Under the pieces are notes generated by a model. That model was not told the DNA's origin, made no database searches, and saw nothing but the letters and a program-made list of their open reading frames with translations. DNA of 48,084 nucleotides from positions 7,100 through 55,183 of the forward strand of contig JBBBWG010029043.1 of assembly GCA_037176905.1 (NCBI GenBank), given 5' to 3'. The DNA comes from Azolla pinnata. Its lineage: Eukaryota > Streptophyta > Polypodiopsida > Salviniales > Salviniaceae. The first letter of the stretch is position 1, and every line of letters begins with the position of its first letter. The position numbers and the translations under genes were made by a program. Positions 19,742 through 29,859 of the stretch are shown here, one piece after another.

Positions 19742-22505
19742 TCATGCCAGATTAGCAAGGCCGAATGATCTCTCAACAGCAAGACTCCAAGATTTGTATC
19801 GATTTTCCCTCTCTTCTTCACTGGTTTTTGGATAAAATATTGTGATACTCGACTTCGCCTCACTACTAGCAAATATAGTCTCTTCAGTCCAAATCCCCAC
19901 AGCTAGACCAGCAGCATATGCTGCTCCCAACGCAGTGGTCTCTATGTCTGCTGGCCTCAACACTGGTGACCCTAGTAAATCAGCCTATCAAACAAACACA
20001 AATTGTATATCAAAATTATTGAACTATCAAATTGTATATCAAATTGTAAATCAGCCTTCTATATTCTAATATTGTTAAGCGATCCCTGTTTAATGTCAGA
20101 TGGATAATAGATAACAATCACTATCCTCAGACAAAAGATTCTTTACCTGCAGCTGCATGAGCAGATTATTCACTGTAGCTCCTCCATCAACACGGAGGCG
20201 GAAATCACCCTCAGTCCCAGCATCAGCATGCATAGCTTCCAGCACTTCCTTTGCCTGAAAACACATACTCTCTAACGTAGCCCGAGCAATATGACCTCTA
20301 TTAGTAAACCGCGTAATCCCCACACACACGCCTCTAGCATCATCCCTCCACCAAGGTGCAAACAAGCCATTGAAAGCAGGCACGAAGTAAACACCACCGG
20401 AGTTCGGAACAGTATTTGCTAGCTCTTCAATCTCACTTGCAGTTTTAATGATCCCTAAACTATCTCTCAGCCATTGCACTGCAGCTCCGGCAATGGCGAT
20501 CGAACCTTCAAGGGCATAGTTAGTTGATGCATTTGGACCCAATTTGTAGGCAATTGTGGTCAATAAGCCATGTTTCGAGGAAACAATCTTCTTGCCAGTG
20601 TTCAGTAAGATGAAACAACCGGTACCATAAGTACTCTTTCCCTCTCCCGTTCTGCATTTCTGGCCCAATGTAGCAGCATGCTGATCTCCAAGGCATCCTG
20701 CAATGGGAACCCCTTGCAATGGCCATCCGCTCGCAATGATCTCACCCACAATCTCTGAATTGCTTACAATCTTTGGTAGTATCTCTTCGGGAATGTTCAG
20801 TTCTTCTAGTGTGGGTTTGTGCCAGTTCAAAGAACCCAAATCCATGAGCATGGTTCTAGCAGCGTTCGAGCAATCTGTGACATGAACCCCTTGATTCACT
20901 CCACCGGTTAGGTTCCAGATGAGCCATGAGTCAACGGTGCCAAAGAGAGCATCGTTGTTCTCAATTGCAACTTTCACTTCGGGGACATTTTCGATGAGCC
21001 AGATCAGCTTCAACGCACTGAAATATGTACTGATCGGAAGGCCACAAACTTTCACGAAATGTGATGTTCCGCCACTGAGCTTTGCCTCTAAGCGTCGACA
21101 GAGAGAACTATTGCGGACATCCATCCAAACAATGGCATTGTGAAGAGGTTTCCCAGTGCTCTTGCTCCATACAATTGTTGTCTCTCTCTGGTTTGTAATC
21201 CCTATAGCTTTTAATGACTGATCAACACATTTCCCTGCCACATTAGCTTTTTCAAGAGCTTTTTCTATACAGATTTGAGCAGTTTGTAAGATTTCCATGG
21301 GGTCATGCTCAACCCACCTACAATTATCCAAACATATAGAAAGGAAGCATCAGTTCAGCTGCGTCAAGTAACAGTAGCTAGTGTTGAAGCCAAATGCTAT
21401 GGGTTAAAGTATAATGCAACACGGCTTTGTTTGGCATAGCAGTCACGTTGCCCCCAATTGCGATTGAGATCATTTACATCATGTTTCATGTTCGAGGGTA
21501 GCAGCAACTCGGCGCAAAACATGTCCTATACAACGTATGCAAAGGGTGAAATACGTACACATCTGTACAGAGAAAAGAAGCGGCTGTAAAGCTGCTCAGC
21601 ATACAGTTTTCATTATCGTCTTGCCTACTACTTTGCATATAATGGCCACTTGCTTCCTGTATCTGGCGGAGGGCTATATGGAGGTCAGAAGTGACAGGTA
21701 TTTCCAGCAGATCCAGACATAATCAGACCTAGGACCAAGAAATGAAACACACCTAGGACCAAGAAGGGATCTTGAACTTCTCCTTCTCAAGGCTAAGGTT
21801 GGGAAATTTGCAGGAAAAATCTGTAATGACCTCCGGTGCTACAGCTTGGTAGAGTGGTTAGCATGTACTATCCACAAGTTTTACCACAAGAAGTGTTTTA
21901 GGATTTGATGACCACAAGAAGCTATATGGCTAGATTACACAGACAATCGGTAAAGATCAGACTGATAGGATGTATTGGCCAACCTTTCAAGTCTAGATTA
22001 AGTTATTAGCATGCAAAAATCAACAGCTTTACTTCCCTGGGCCAAACCGATAAACTTGGAGCTTTCCATGATGAACCGTCAGCATGTAAAGATCACAGAT
22101 TTTAGTCGTTTGGTTAAAGATTCTTGTTCATGTATCGATTTCAAGCTTTAATGGCTACATCAGAATGTAACAACCACAAGCTTTAATGGTTACATCAGTG
22201 AGACTACCAGGTGTGGAGTCTTTGATCGCTAAAGTCTAGACTAAAACGTGTGATACATGAATCTTCGAGCTCCATCTTTCCGCAGGGCATGAGACGTGTC
22301 TGAATTCAGAAGCCGAAGAGGAACAGTTCAAATGCCAGAACTGGAAAGGAGGAGGAGGAGGAGGAGGAGAGTGTTTTTACCCTGGTTGAGGATATATCTG
22401 AGAGAATTCGAGCTGATGTGAAGCGATGGGAGTCGCAGATTCATCGTAGATGATGAAACGGGTAGACGTCGTGCCCTGATCCAAAGCTCCGATGAAGGCC
22501 ACCAT
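19742..22505 (-). CDS. GLPK: Glycerol kinase (FGGY family)
   Basis: Phosphorylates glycerol with ATP to glycerol-3-phosphate in the cytosol. This is the only step by which plants re-use free glycerol; the Arabidopsis gene is GLI1/NHO1. Exons in transcript order: 22505-22381, 21317-20147, 19984-19742; 1539 nt, 512 aa, close to the usual length, phases consistent. Visible hallmarks: N-terminal phosphate loop [10 protein letters not shown] (from residue 7), [88 protein letters not shown] and [15 protein letters not shown]. The third exon supplies the conserved [21 protein letters not shown]. Intron 1 is 1063 bp, intron 2 is 162 bp. The start is the first ATG, immediately before the phosphate-binding segment, so there is no targeting peptide. 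Nothing is missing or broken. Confidence 0.95.
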
Positions 22506-23180
22506 AGCTATGGCGATGGAGATGCAGATGCGGATGCAGATAACCTCTCTCTGGTCTCGCTCAACCTCTCTTCTTGCTTGGTGCGTCAGTCAATGCAAGC
22601 ATCGAAGGCTCCTTCCTTCCTTTTTATTGCTTGTATCTGCGACTGCGTGAAAGAAGAGAAGCTGTGGGACCGTCCGAGGGCTCTCAGCTTTAATGGCGGA
22701 GGACCGAGTCGTCGTCGTCTTCTTCGTCGTCTTCTTCCCCGTCATCGCCTTGCGCTGCTCGGCTGTCAGCATTAATGGCGGATCCGAAACCTAAAACTCG
22801 GATGAATTTCCTTTCCCCAGAAGAAGAAGAAGAAGAAGAAGAAGAAGAAGAAGAAGAAGCAGGTCGGTCGGCTTCTTCCCCCGTCTTCGCCTTGCGCTGC
22901 TCGGTGGCAGCTTGAATGGCGGATCCGAAACCTAAAACGCAGACAAATCTCCTAAATTCCCAGATGAAGAAGAAGAAGAAGAAGCAGAAGAAGCAGAAGC
23001 AGAAGCAGAAGCAGAAGCAGAAGAAGAAGAAGAAGAAGAAGCAGAAGCCGAAGCAGCAGAAGCAGAAGCAGAAGAAGAAGAAGAAGCAGAAGCAGAAGAA
23101 GAAGCGGAGAAGCGAGTCATCGTCGTCTTCCCCGTCTTCTCCTTCCGCCATAGCCTTTCTGCTGTCTTCTGTCGTCGGCG
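22506..23180. repeat. Duplicated segment with GAA/CAGAAG purine tracts upstream of glycerol kinase
   Basis: A block containing CTTGCGCTGCTCGG and ATGGCGGATCCGAAACCTAA occurs twice, about 142 bp apart (near 22745-22795 and 22888-22937). Each copy is followed by a purine run: (GAA)n at 22820-22859 and (GAA/CAG)n at 22964-23105. Long open frames on both strands here are low-complexity artefacts. Part of this may be the promoter of the minus-strand glycerol kinase. Confidence 0.65.
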
Positions 23181-23184
23181 TCTC

Positions 23185-23690
23185 CCGAGCCTGGAGCCGC
23201 GAGGTTTCCGAGCCTAACATTCCCGAGCCTGGAGCCTCAAGGTTTCTTTCCGAGCCTAATNNNNNNNNNNNNNNNNNNNNNNNNNNNNNNNNNNNNNNNN
23301 NNNNNNNNNNNNNNNNNNNNNNNNNNNNNNNNNNNNNNNNNNNNNNNNNNNNNNNNNNNNCCCGAGCCTGGAGCCGCGAGGTTTCCGAGCCTAACATTCC
23401 CGAGCCTGGAGCCTCAAGGTTTCTTTCCGAGCCTAATCTTCCCGAGCCTGGAACCTCTAAGGTTTTCCGAGCCTAATCTTCCCGAGCCTGGAACCTCTAA
23501 GGTTTCTTTCCGAGCCTAATCTTCCCGAGCCTGGAACCTCTAAGGTTTTCCGAGCCTAATCTTCCCGAGCCTGCGGCTTGAAGGTTTCCGAGCCTAATCT
23601 TCCCGAGCCTGCGGCTTCCAACGTTTCCGAAACCCGGTATTCCCGAGCCTGCGGCTTTCCGAACCCCCCCAATATTCCCGAGCCTAGCTT
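23185..23690. repeat. About 38-bp CCCGAGCCTGGA minisatellite interrupted by an assembly gap
   Basis: The core CCCGAGCCTGGA(A/G)CC is followed by (T)TTCCGAGCCTAA. There are about ten visible units with spacing of 36-43 bp on both sides of the N run, which replaces an unknown number of copies. The last units diverge (CCCGAGCCTGCGGCTT). Confidence 0.85.
23261..23360. other. Assembly gap (100 N)
   Basis: Exactly 100 N, the conventional size for a gap of unknown length. Sequence on both sides belongs to the same minisatellite, which explains the assembly break. Confidence 0.99.
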
Positions 23691-23730
23691 TTCCGAAGCT
23701 ACCTGTAAACCCTTCGATTTAGGCAGAGCC

Positions 23731-23862
23731 GAGCTTTGGATGCAGATCCGGAAGGCATGCTTTCGTCAGAGAAGGAGCTTTGGATGCAGATCCGGAAGGC
23801 ATGCTTTCGTCAGAGAACGAGCTTTGGATGCTGATCCGGAAGGCATGCTTTCGTCAGCCGCC
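23731..23862. repeat. 44-bp tandem repeat, three copies
   Basis: GAGCTTTGGATGCAGATCCG followed by GAAGGCATGCTTTCGTCAG starts at 23731, 23775 and 23819 with almost no divergence, so the expansion is recent. Confidence 0.9.
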
Positions 23863-23885
23863 GATATGGTCGTGACAACGCGGGC

Positions 23886-23887
<2 letters not shown>

Positions 23888-23921
<34 letters not shown>
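23888..23921. repeat. (TA)n microsatellite
   Basis: Uninterrupted TA dinucleotides, about 17 units. Confidence 0.95.
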
Positions 23922-23923
<2 letters not shown>

Positions 23924-24159
23924 CACACTCTTTGAAGGAATGTGTTCGTTACAGAACCGTCGAAAACGCAAGTATGAGAAAGGCCGAGATCGTCTGATTA
24001 AAGCTTTCAGATTCACATCAAGAGGGAAATCTACTTCCTCTCATACTCACAACGATCTGTAGATTTTTCGGAAATATGCTCCACCGAAACGCACTGCTAC
24101 GATCTTATTTAAAAAACAAAGAGTGTTTCTCTTGAAGCTGCTACAGACCTCTGCCACTC

Positions 24160-24315
24160 CCCCGATTGGACGCTTGCAAAAGATTCGGTAAAAGCCCACG
24201 ACATGCAGTGGCCCGATTGGACGCTTCCATAAGATTCAGTAAAAAAGCCCACAACATGCAGTGGCCCGATCGGACGCTTCCAAGAGATTCGGCAAAGCCC
24301 ACATGCAGACAATGC
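24160..24315. repeat. 51-53 bp tandem repeat, three copies
   Basis: CCCGATTGGACGCTT starts at 24161, 24212 and 24265 (the third has CGATCGG). Each copy continues with AAGATTCGGTAAA and GCCCACAACATGCAGTGG. Frames in it are artefacts. Confidence 0.85.
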
Positions 24316-24564
24316 ACGAAGCGACGGAATGTTGTCTCCAGATCGCACTCACAATTTGCGAATCTGGAGATACGCGATCTCTGCCGATGTGTACCCTGAA
24401 GAATGTAGCATGTACGGCTGTCGGTGAGGCTCGTGATAACACGCAATACGCATAACCCTGGGAACCGATCACAGAGCTTGTTCGAACAGTCTCCGGTTAA
24501 GATATGCAGAAAACCCGCTAACTCTAGCAATCTTCTTAGGCCAATATTGGCCCACGAGACAAAA

Positions 24565-25405
24565 CATACAGTAATGTCGGTATGTATCTACTCAAATTTT
24601 GAGAGCAGGAGACTAATTACAAATATAATCATCTGATGTTCAAACAAGGAACATATCTTTGTTGATCATGTGTTGAAAGAAAAGATTAAAAAAAAGCGAC
24701 ATAAGTAAACATAGCACATCAAGGAACAATCTAAAAGAAGAAAAAGAAAACAAACTTATATGGTCACCAGACATGTGTGAACACAAGAAATTTGGGCAAC
24801 TTGAAATTTGGGCAACTTGAAATTTGAGCATCCTCGATCGCAAGAATTACGCACCAGAAAACACACACTTGATGTTTTTGGTTTCTCCGTCGATCTTTCC
24901 CCCAAGATTCATGGTTACAGCATGTTCCACAGGAGCTCTCTTGTCTAGCAAGAACAGGGTGATGAAAAGAACAAAGCGTACAGTAATGTCGGTATATATC
25001 TACTCATTTATGAGAGCATGAGAATAATTACAAATACAATCATCTGATGTTCAAACAAGGATCATATCTTTGTTGATAATATGTGGAAAGAAAAGATTTT
25101 TTTATTTTTTTATAAAACATCATAAGTAACCATAGGACATAATGGAAGAATCTAAAAGAAGAAGAAGAAAACAAAACAAAACAAAACAAGCTGAATGGTC
25201 AAAGAGAATCAGAAATTTGGGCAATTTGAACCTCTGGTTTTTACCCAAATCGAGAACCCTCGATCGCAAGAATTATGCACCAGAAAGAAAACAAACACTT
25301 GATGTTTTTGGTTTCTCCGTCGATCTTTCCCACAAGATTCATGGTTACAGCATGTTCCACAGGAGCTCTCTTTTGTCTAGCAAAAAGACAGGGTGATGAA
25401 AAGAA
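24565..25405. repeat. Two-copy direct duplication of about 412 bp
   Basis: The segment beginning CAGTAATGTCGGTAT (24569 and 24981) and ending ...GCATGTTCCACAGGAGCTCTC...AGGGTGATGAAAAGA is present twice in direct tandem. The copies are about 90% alike by eye, with short indels in A-rich parts. No gene is recognised in either copy. Confidence 0.8.
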
Positions 25406-25924
25406 ATGACTGAAAGATGATCTGAACTTGTTGCTGAAAACCCGGCTTGCAAGCGAAAAAAGCCTTCCAAATCGGCATTCGGCAGAGAAGAATCAGCCAT
25501 ACAATATTGGGCTGCTGTCAAGCAAACATACAGAAGTTTGTACATGATTCCAAAAACCTGCATTCTGAGCACAAAAGTTCCGTTTTTTTCTGCTCCCTTT
25601 GAGGGTTTTGAGCTTCTTTGCACCAGCTTTTTGTGTTTGTAGCTGTAAACAGGCATCAACGCGTGAAGCTGAGCCATTGCATACTATCTTCCGCACCATC
25701 TGATTGCTTGTCATCGAAGGCTGCATCTGACTACCACAATCGGTGTCTGTGAAATTTGGAAACCACAAGAACCCAAATTCGATATCTTTTTCTCTTGTCC
25801 CTTCGAGCATTTTGAGCTTCTCAAAGCTCAATTACAGACAAGATGGGGATCGATTTCTCCAGCCCCTTGGCATGCACTCATTGCAGTATGTGGCAGCATA
25901 AAAAGTATTTTTTGTTTTACAACC
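25406..25924. other. Intergenic, no gene seen
   Basis: Overlapping minus-strand frames (25345-25677, 25493-25831) lack any recognisable domain or splice support. Confidence 0.4.
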
Positions 25925-26012
25925 CGATTCATGCATGAAGAGCCAAGCGATTCATGCATGAAGAGCCAAGCGATTCATGCATGAAGAGCCAAGCGATTCA
26001 CTCATGAAGAGC
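25925..26012. repeat. 23-bp tandem repeat, four copies
   Basis: CGATTCATGCATGAAGAGCC AAG repeats at 25925, 25948, 25971 and 25994; the last copy is partial. The unit contains the palindrome TTCATGCATGAA. Confidence 0.9.
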
Positions 26013-26374
26013 AGCGCAACAACATACTGTTTCTTCCAGCCCATTGGAAATAGCAGGGATTCTGATTACACTTGAAAGTGGCCGGCATCCATGAGGCCAA
26101 CTCTGAAACATTGGCATGTTTGATACTCTTTTATTGCTGCAACAAGCAAGGCACATCTTGTATTCCGTTTGCATCGCAACGTCTTCCACTTCATTACATC
26201 GATCACCACCCCGTCACCACTACTACCCTGGGATCGAGCGTTTCCTGAAAAGCACACAAAATGCTTTTCCCCCACCGCCTTCTTACTGGATAACATGGAG
26301 GGCTTATGATCCCCCATCTGGGGATTCACCAGTCCCCTGAAATGGGGAGCAAAAATCATGGCCTATGCGTGTTA

Positions 26375-27178
26375 TTACTGAGAATCCGAGAGGCAGCATT
26401 CCCGAAGCGTGTACAAGAGGCACAGCAATTCCTTTCTTTCTTCCTGTTTCGAGATCCTGAGCCCAGTCGTACAAGGATACTTGTGAGCAACAAGGTCGTG
26501 GGCTATGGGCAGATCCTCAGACAGCTGCCGCATATACTCTTCCTCGAACTTCACACTATACACAAAGAACTCTTCGCCCAGCACTTTGATACCATACAGC
26601 ACTCTCGGCCTCAGAACACCCTGGTGCTTGGCCACATTCGCTTGGCACGCCGCAATCAATGACCCCACCAAATGGATATCTCCTTGCTTATACCTCGGAT
26701 CGGCTCTGTGCTTCCCATGTTGAAGAAGCCATACTATCTCTCCAGACCTTCTCTTGCCCTCTCGATCAGAGAAGATGGCATACACCATGGATCTGAGGTG
26801 CAGTGCTAGCCTCGAGAATTGGCTGTACAGCCTTACCCCGCCATCATCTAGCTTGGATTCCTTGATGATGAGATCCACCAGGTCTTGCGTGTATATCTCG
26901 AGCTTCTCCGCTGGGTCGAGCCTTTCCAGCGTGACATCCTGAACTCGGCGGAGGAAAAGCATCTGAGTCTTCGACAGCTCCCGATGCTCGCCCGGTACGA
27001 AGGTTAGGATGTCTGGGATGCCGAACGATTCGAGCTCCAAGTGTTTGAGGTAATCTGGAACCGAGAGCTTCAATGAATCAGGGAACACCTCAATCGGATC
27101 TTTGGCCTCAACGAGGCGTATCCGGAGCATATTCTCTTCGTTTTGGCCTAACGACGATGTGCGTGAATTGAGGAACAT
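26375..27178 (-). CDS. Uncharacterised intronless protein, 267 aa
   Basis: A single open frame from ATG 27178 to TAA 26375, with an in-frame stop 18 nt before the ATG, so this start is the only one available in the exon. The protein is soluble-looking, charged and rich in Leu, Glu and Arg: a probably helical middle (YTQDLVDLIIKESKLDDGG, then SQFSRLALHLRSMVYAIFSD) is followed by a mixed region with RPRVLYGIKVLGEEFFVYSV and a Cys-containing tail. No transmembrane segment, signal peptide or family motif is recognised. I assign no function. Composition and length argue for a real gene, since the frame is not repetitive, unlike its surroundings. A leader intron (27229-28189) is likely. Confidence 0.65.
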   Translation of the reverse strand: MFLNSRTSSLGQNEENMLRIRLVEAKDPIEVFPDSLKLSVPDYLKHLELESFGIPDILTFVPGEHRELSKTQMLFLRRVQDVTLERLDPAEKLEIYTQDLVDLIIKESKLDDGGVRLYSQFSRLALHLRSMVYAIFSDREGKRRSGEIVWLLQHGKHRADPRYKQGDIHLVGSLIAACQANVAKHQGVLRPRVLYGIKVLGEEFFVYSVKFEEEYMRQLSEDLPIAHDLVAHKYPCTTGLRISKQEERKELLCLLYTLRECCLSDSQ

Positions 27179-27227
27179 CGAGTAGCCTTTCAGTTATTTG
27201 CTTAGGGCATCCAGCCAAAAAGAGTCA

Positions 27228-28271
27228 TCTGCCAAAACATGAAAGATGGTAAGTACTTATGCATATGATACTCTCAGATGAGTCCAGTTTTTCATAGCTA
27301 TTCATAGACAGTGAAAAACTACAACTGAACAACATTCCTACTGTTGGTTCTCTCTGTTCAAACATGATGCGGCCGATGAAAATGTAGCACCAATAAGGAT
27401 GAAACCATGTGACAAACATTGTTGGGCATTTCTGTATAGAAGAAATGCCCCAGTTTTCTTTACAATCTTTGGATGTAGGCCATCCCCATAGTTCAGTACA
27501 GAGCTACAGAATATGTAGATATACATACACACACACACACATGAAGAGATCATACATACATACATATATGTGCATACATACACATACAGAGCAACATACA
27601 TATGCATACATACACATAGAGAGCAAACATACATATGCATATATACATATATGTGCATACATACACATACAGAGCAACATACATATGCATACATACACAT
27701 ACAGAGCAACATACATATGCATACATACACATAGAGAGCAACATACATATGCATACACACACATAGAGAGCAACATACATATGCCTACATACACATGCAG
27801 AGCAACATACATATGCCTACATACACATACAGAGCAACATACATATGCATACCGATGTGGGCATATAGATACTGAAAGCACTTGTGTACATGAATCCACA
27901 CAGAAATGAATCACAAAATGGCCCAGTGTAACCCAGCATACAGGAAGAAGGGCAACATGGGCGCCTCACTTTTTCTACAGATCCGTGAAGAAGAGAATGC
28001 CCGAATGCAAAAAGCATAGAAAAGCGGGTCTTACGCAAGCATAGGGAAAAGAATGCCCCCCAGCGATTGAGCAATGGCAGGCATTTTGTGGCGGTAGGAA
28101 AGAGCGCCCAGAATTCATCCTGTAATCACTCGGAGCGTCTATGTGTCCGTGAGACAGAGAGAGGGAGAAAGAAGGAGAGAGGTGGGTACCTGGGCGAAGA
28201 CTCTGGCAGCTGGAGATGCTCTGTTTTCTTGCTGCTTTGAAGAAGCTCTGCTCTTCTTTCTGTTTCCTCTT

Positions 28272-28300
<29 letters not shown>
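27228..28300 (-). other. Probable 5' UTR exon and leader intron of the 267-aa gene
   Basis: On the minus strand, a GAAGAA-rich leader (about 28300 to 28190) ends at a donor CGCCCAG|GTACCC. An acceptor TTTTGGCAG ends at 27229, 50 nt before the ATG. The intron would be 961 bp and contains the CATA minisatellite. This is inferred from splice signals only. Confidence 0.35.
27528..27855. repeat. 32-bp CATA-rich minisatellite
   Basis: About eight to nine copies of GAGCAACATACATATGCATA followed by CATACACATACA. The sequence is open in several frames on both strands because it lacks stop-generating triplets. Lies in the inferred leader intron of the gene at 26375. Confidence 0.85.
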
Positions 28301-28302
<2 letters not shown>

Positions 28303-28591
28303 AGCTTTTGTTTGTGTTGTATGTGTTGTACAAGAGAAAGGAAAAATAAAAACAAGTCAAACTTAGAGGAGAAGTTGAGGCATTTGACTTCATATGTTCT
28401 GTTTCTAACTCTCTCTTGAAGGCTTAATCAAGAGGCCTCTTGCAGAAAGATTTCCAGAGCCGGTATCGATGCCAGTTTCGGAGCCAATATCGGGAAACTT
28501 TAGGAAATCCAAATACACTTTCAGGCTCGATGCACGCCTCTAAAATGCGAAGGAAGTATGGTGGCTCTGCTGCCAAAGATAGTAGTAGTAT

Positions 28592-28616
28592 GAGAGAGAG
28601 AGAGAGAGAGAGAGAG
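28592..28616. repeat. (GA)n microsatellite
   Basis: About 12 GA units. A (CTT)n run lies nearby at 28268-28301. Confidence 0.9.
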
Positions 28617-28619
28617 ACG

Positions 28620-29859
28620 ACTAGAGAAGAGAATCAAGATGGATTAAGGGTATGAAACAGAACAATTTGCTTTCTCTCGCATAACATTGCTCGAGGGAAC
28701 CGAGTTCCCCCTTCGAAAGCCCTCTTTTTTAAGCATGTTTTGGGCTTGTGATTTCTATCTCTTCATCGATGGCTAGACTACACGTGCTTAGAATCGCACA
28801 TTCCATCGTTGGTTCGATGCAAACGGAGGAGCTTGGCCCAACAGGTGCCAGAACAAGGCTTCGTTCAACAACAGACATCGCAATAGCTAATTGCAACAAG
28901 CTGACCAAAATGAACACGATATGTTTTTAACAGGTCGTCAACAACGCACACCCTGTTCATTCAAAAGTCCAAAGAGGTAGCCATCTAGACAAAGTCATCC
29001 TTCCAGATTCCTTGCATTGCAGGCAATTGGGTCGGCTTTTTCTACATACGCTTAGCACTACGATTCTCGACAATAATTGTCCTTTCCGGATCATCAGCCC
29101 ATCACTGTCCAAGAAGCCTAGAACAAGCTCTCCAACTTTGGCTCATTTTCCAGCATAATAATGCTTACATTGACACATCCTTCCCATCAGTTTTTTCTCT
29201 CTCTTCACGACGTGATGTCGACATTGTTACCAAGCTTCCAAAAAATATGGCCCATGTCGATACCAATGCATATCATACATATAGGCACTCTCACAAATGA
29301 TATGTATACTTGAAATGTCCAGATCATACTTCCAAATCAAGCACACTCTGTTCTGTAACACATCTCTTCTGCTCCCTCCTTTGTTCCGTTAAACATCCCA
29401 CCAAGTTCAAAGGCTTCTTTCGGAACAAGCTACATCAACTGTCAAGCATTCTTTCTCTTGCTTTTTCCACTTACCCAAACATGAGCTTGAACCATGCATG
29501 CACTTACCAGGAGTAAAGGAAGAGAAATTATCTAGCTTGGAACTGCGTAAGAAGGAGAATCACCACATTAGCAAGTATTTGTCGAAACAGTCAAGCGAAA
29601 CATTTCTTATGCAAGCTAGATGCAAACGAGGGGTTGGATCTCCATTTAGCATCATCCATGGCTGCTTTTTTTTTTTCACAAACTTCCCGAGCATCATACA
29701 AGTTAGAACTATGGTTTCCTCCTTTCATGAGAGTAAACAATTTTCAAATGTACATCCCTCTAGAGGATTTTTTTTCATTTCCAAGTCTCATATATGGTAC
29801 ATGTAAAGACGTTTATCCTACCTAATACAAAGACCAGCTTTCTCTGAAACTGTTGTGGG
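28620..29859. other. Intergenic between the 267-aa gene and TTC5, no gene seen
   Basis: About 1.2 kb. It should include the TTC5 3' UTR at its right end. Short frames at 28729-28930 and 29310-29825 show no recognisable family. A decayed element is possible but not demonstrable. Confidence 0.4.

Noticed and set aside
21840-21925. tRNA-like GGTAGAGTGGTTAGCATG inside glycerol kinase intron 1
   Set aside because: Resembles an A box, but no B box or cloverleaf pairing follows.
22690-23476. Long frames across GAA/CAG tracts and the N gap
   Set aside because: Low-complexity reading frames that run through unknown bases; both strands are open, so no coding evidence.
27409-27914. Several overlapping Tyr/His/Thr-rich and Met/Tyr/Cys-rich frames
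   Set aside because: All are translations of the 32-bp CATA minisatellite.
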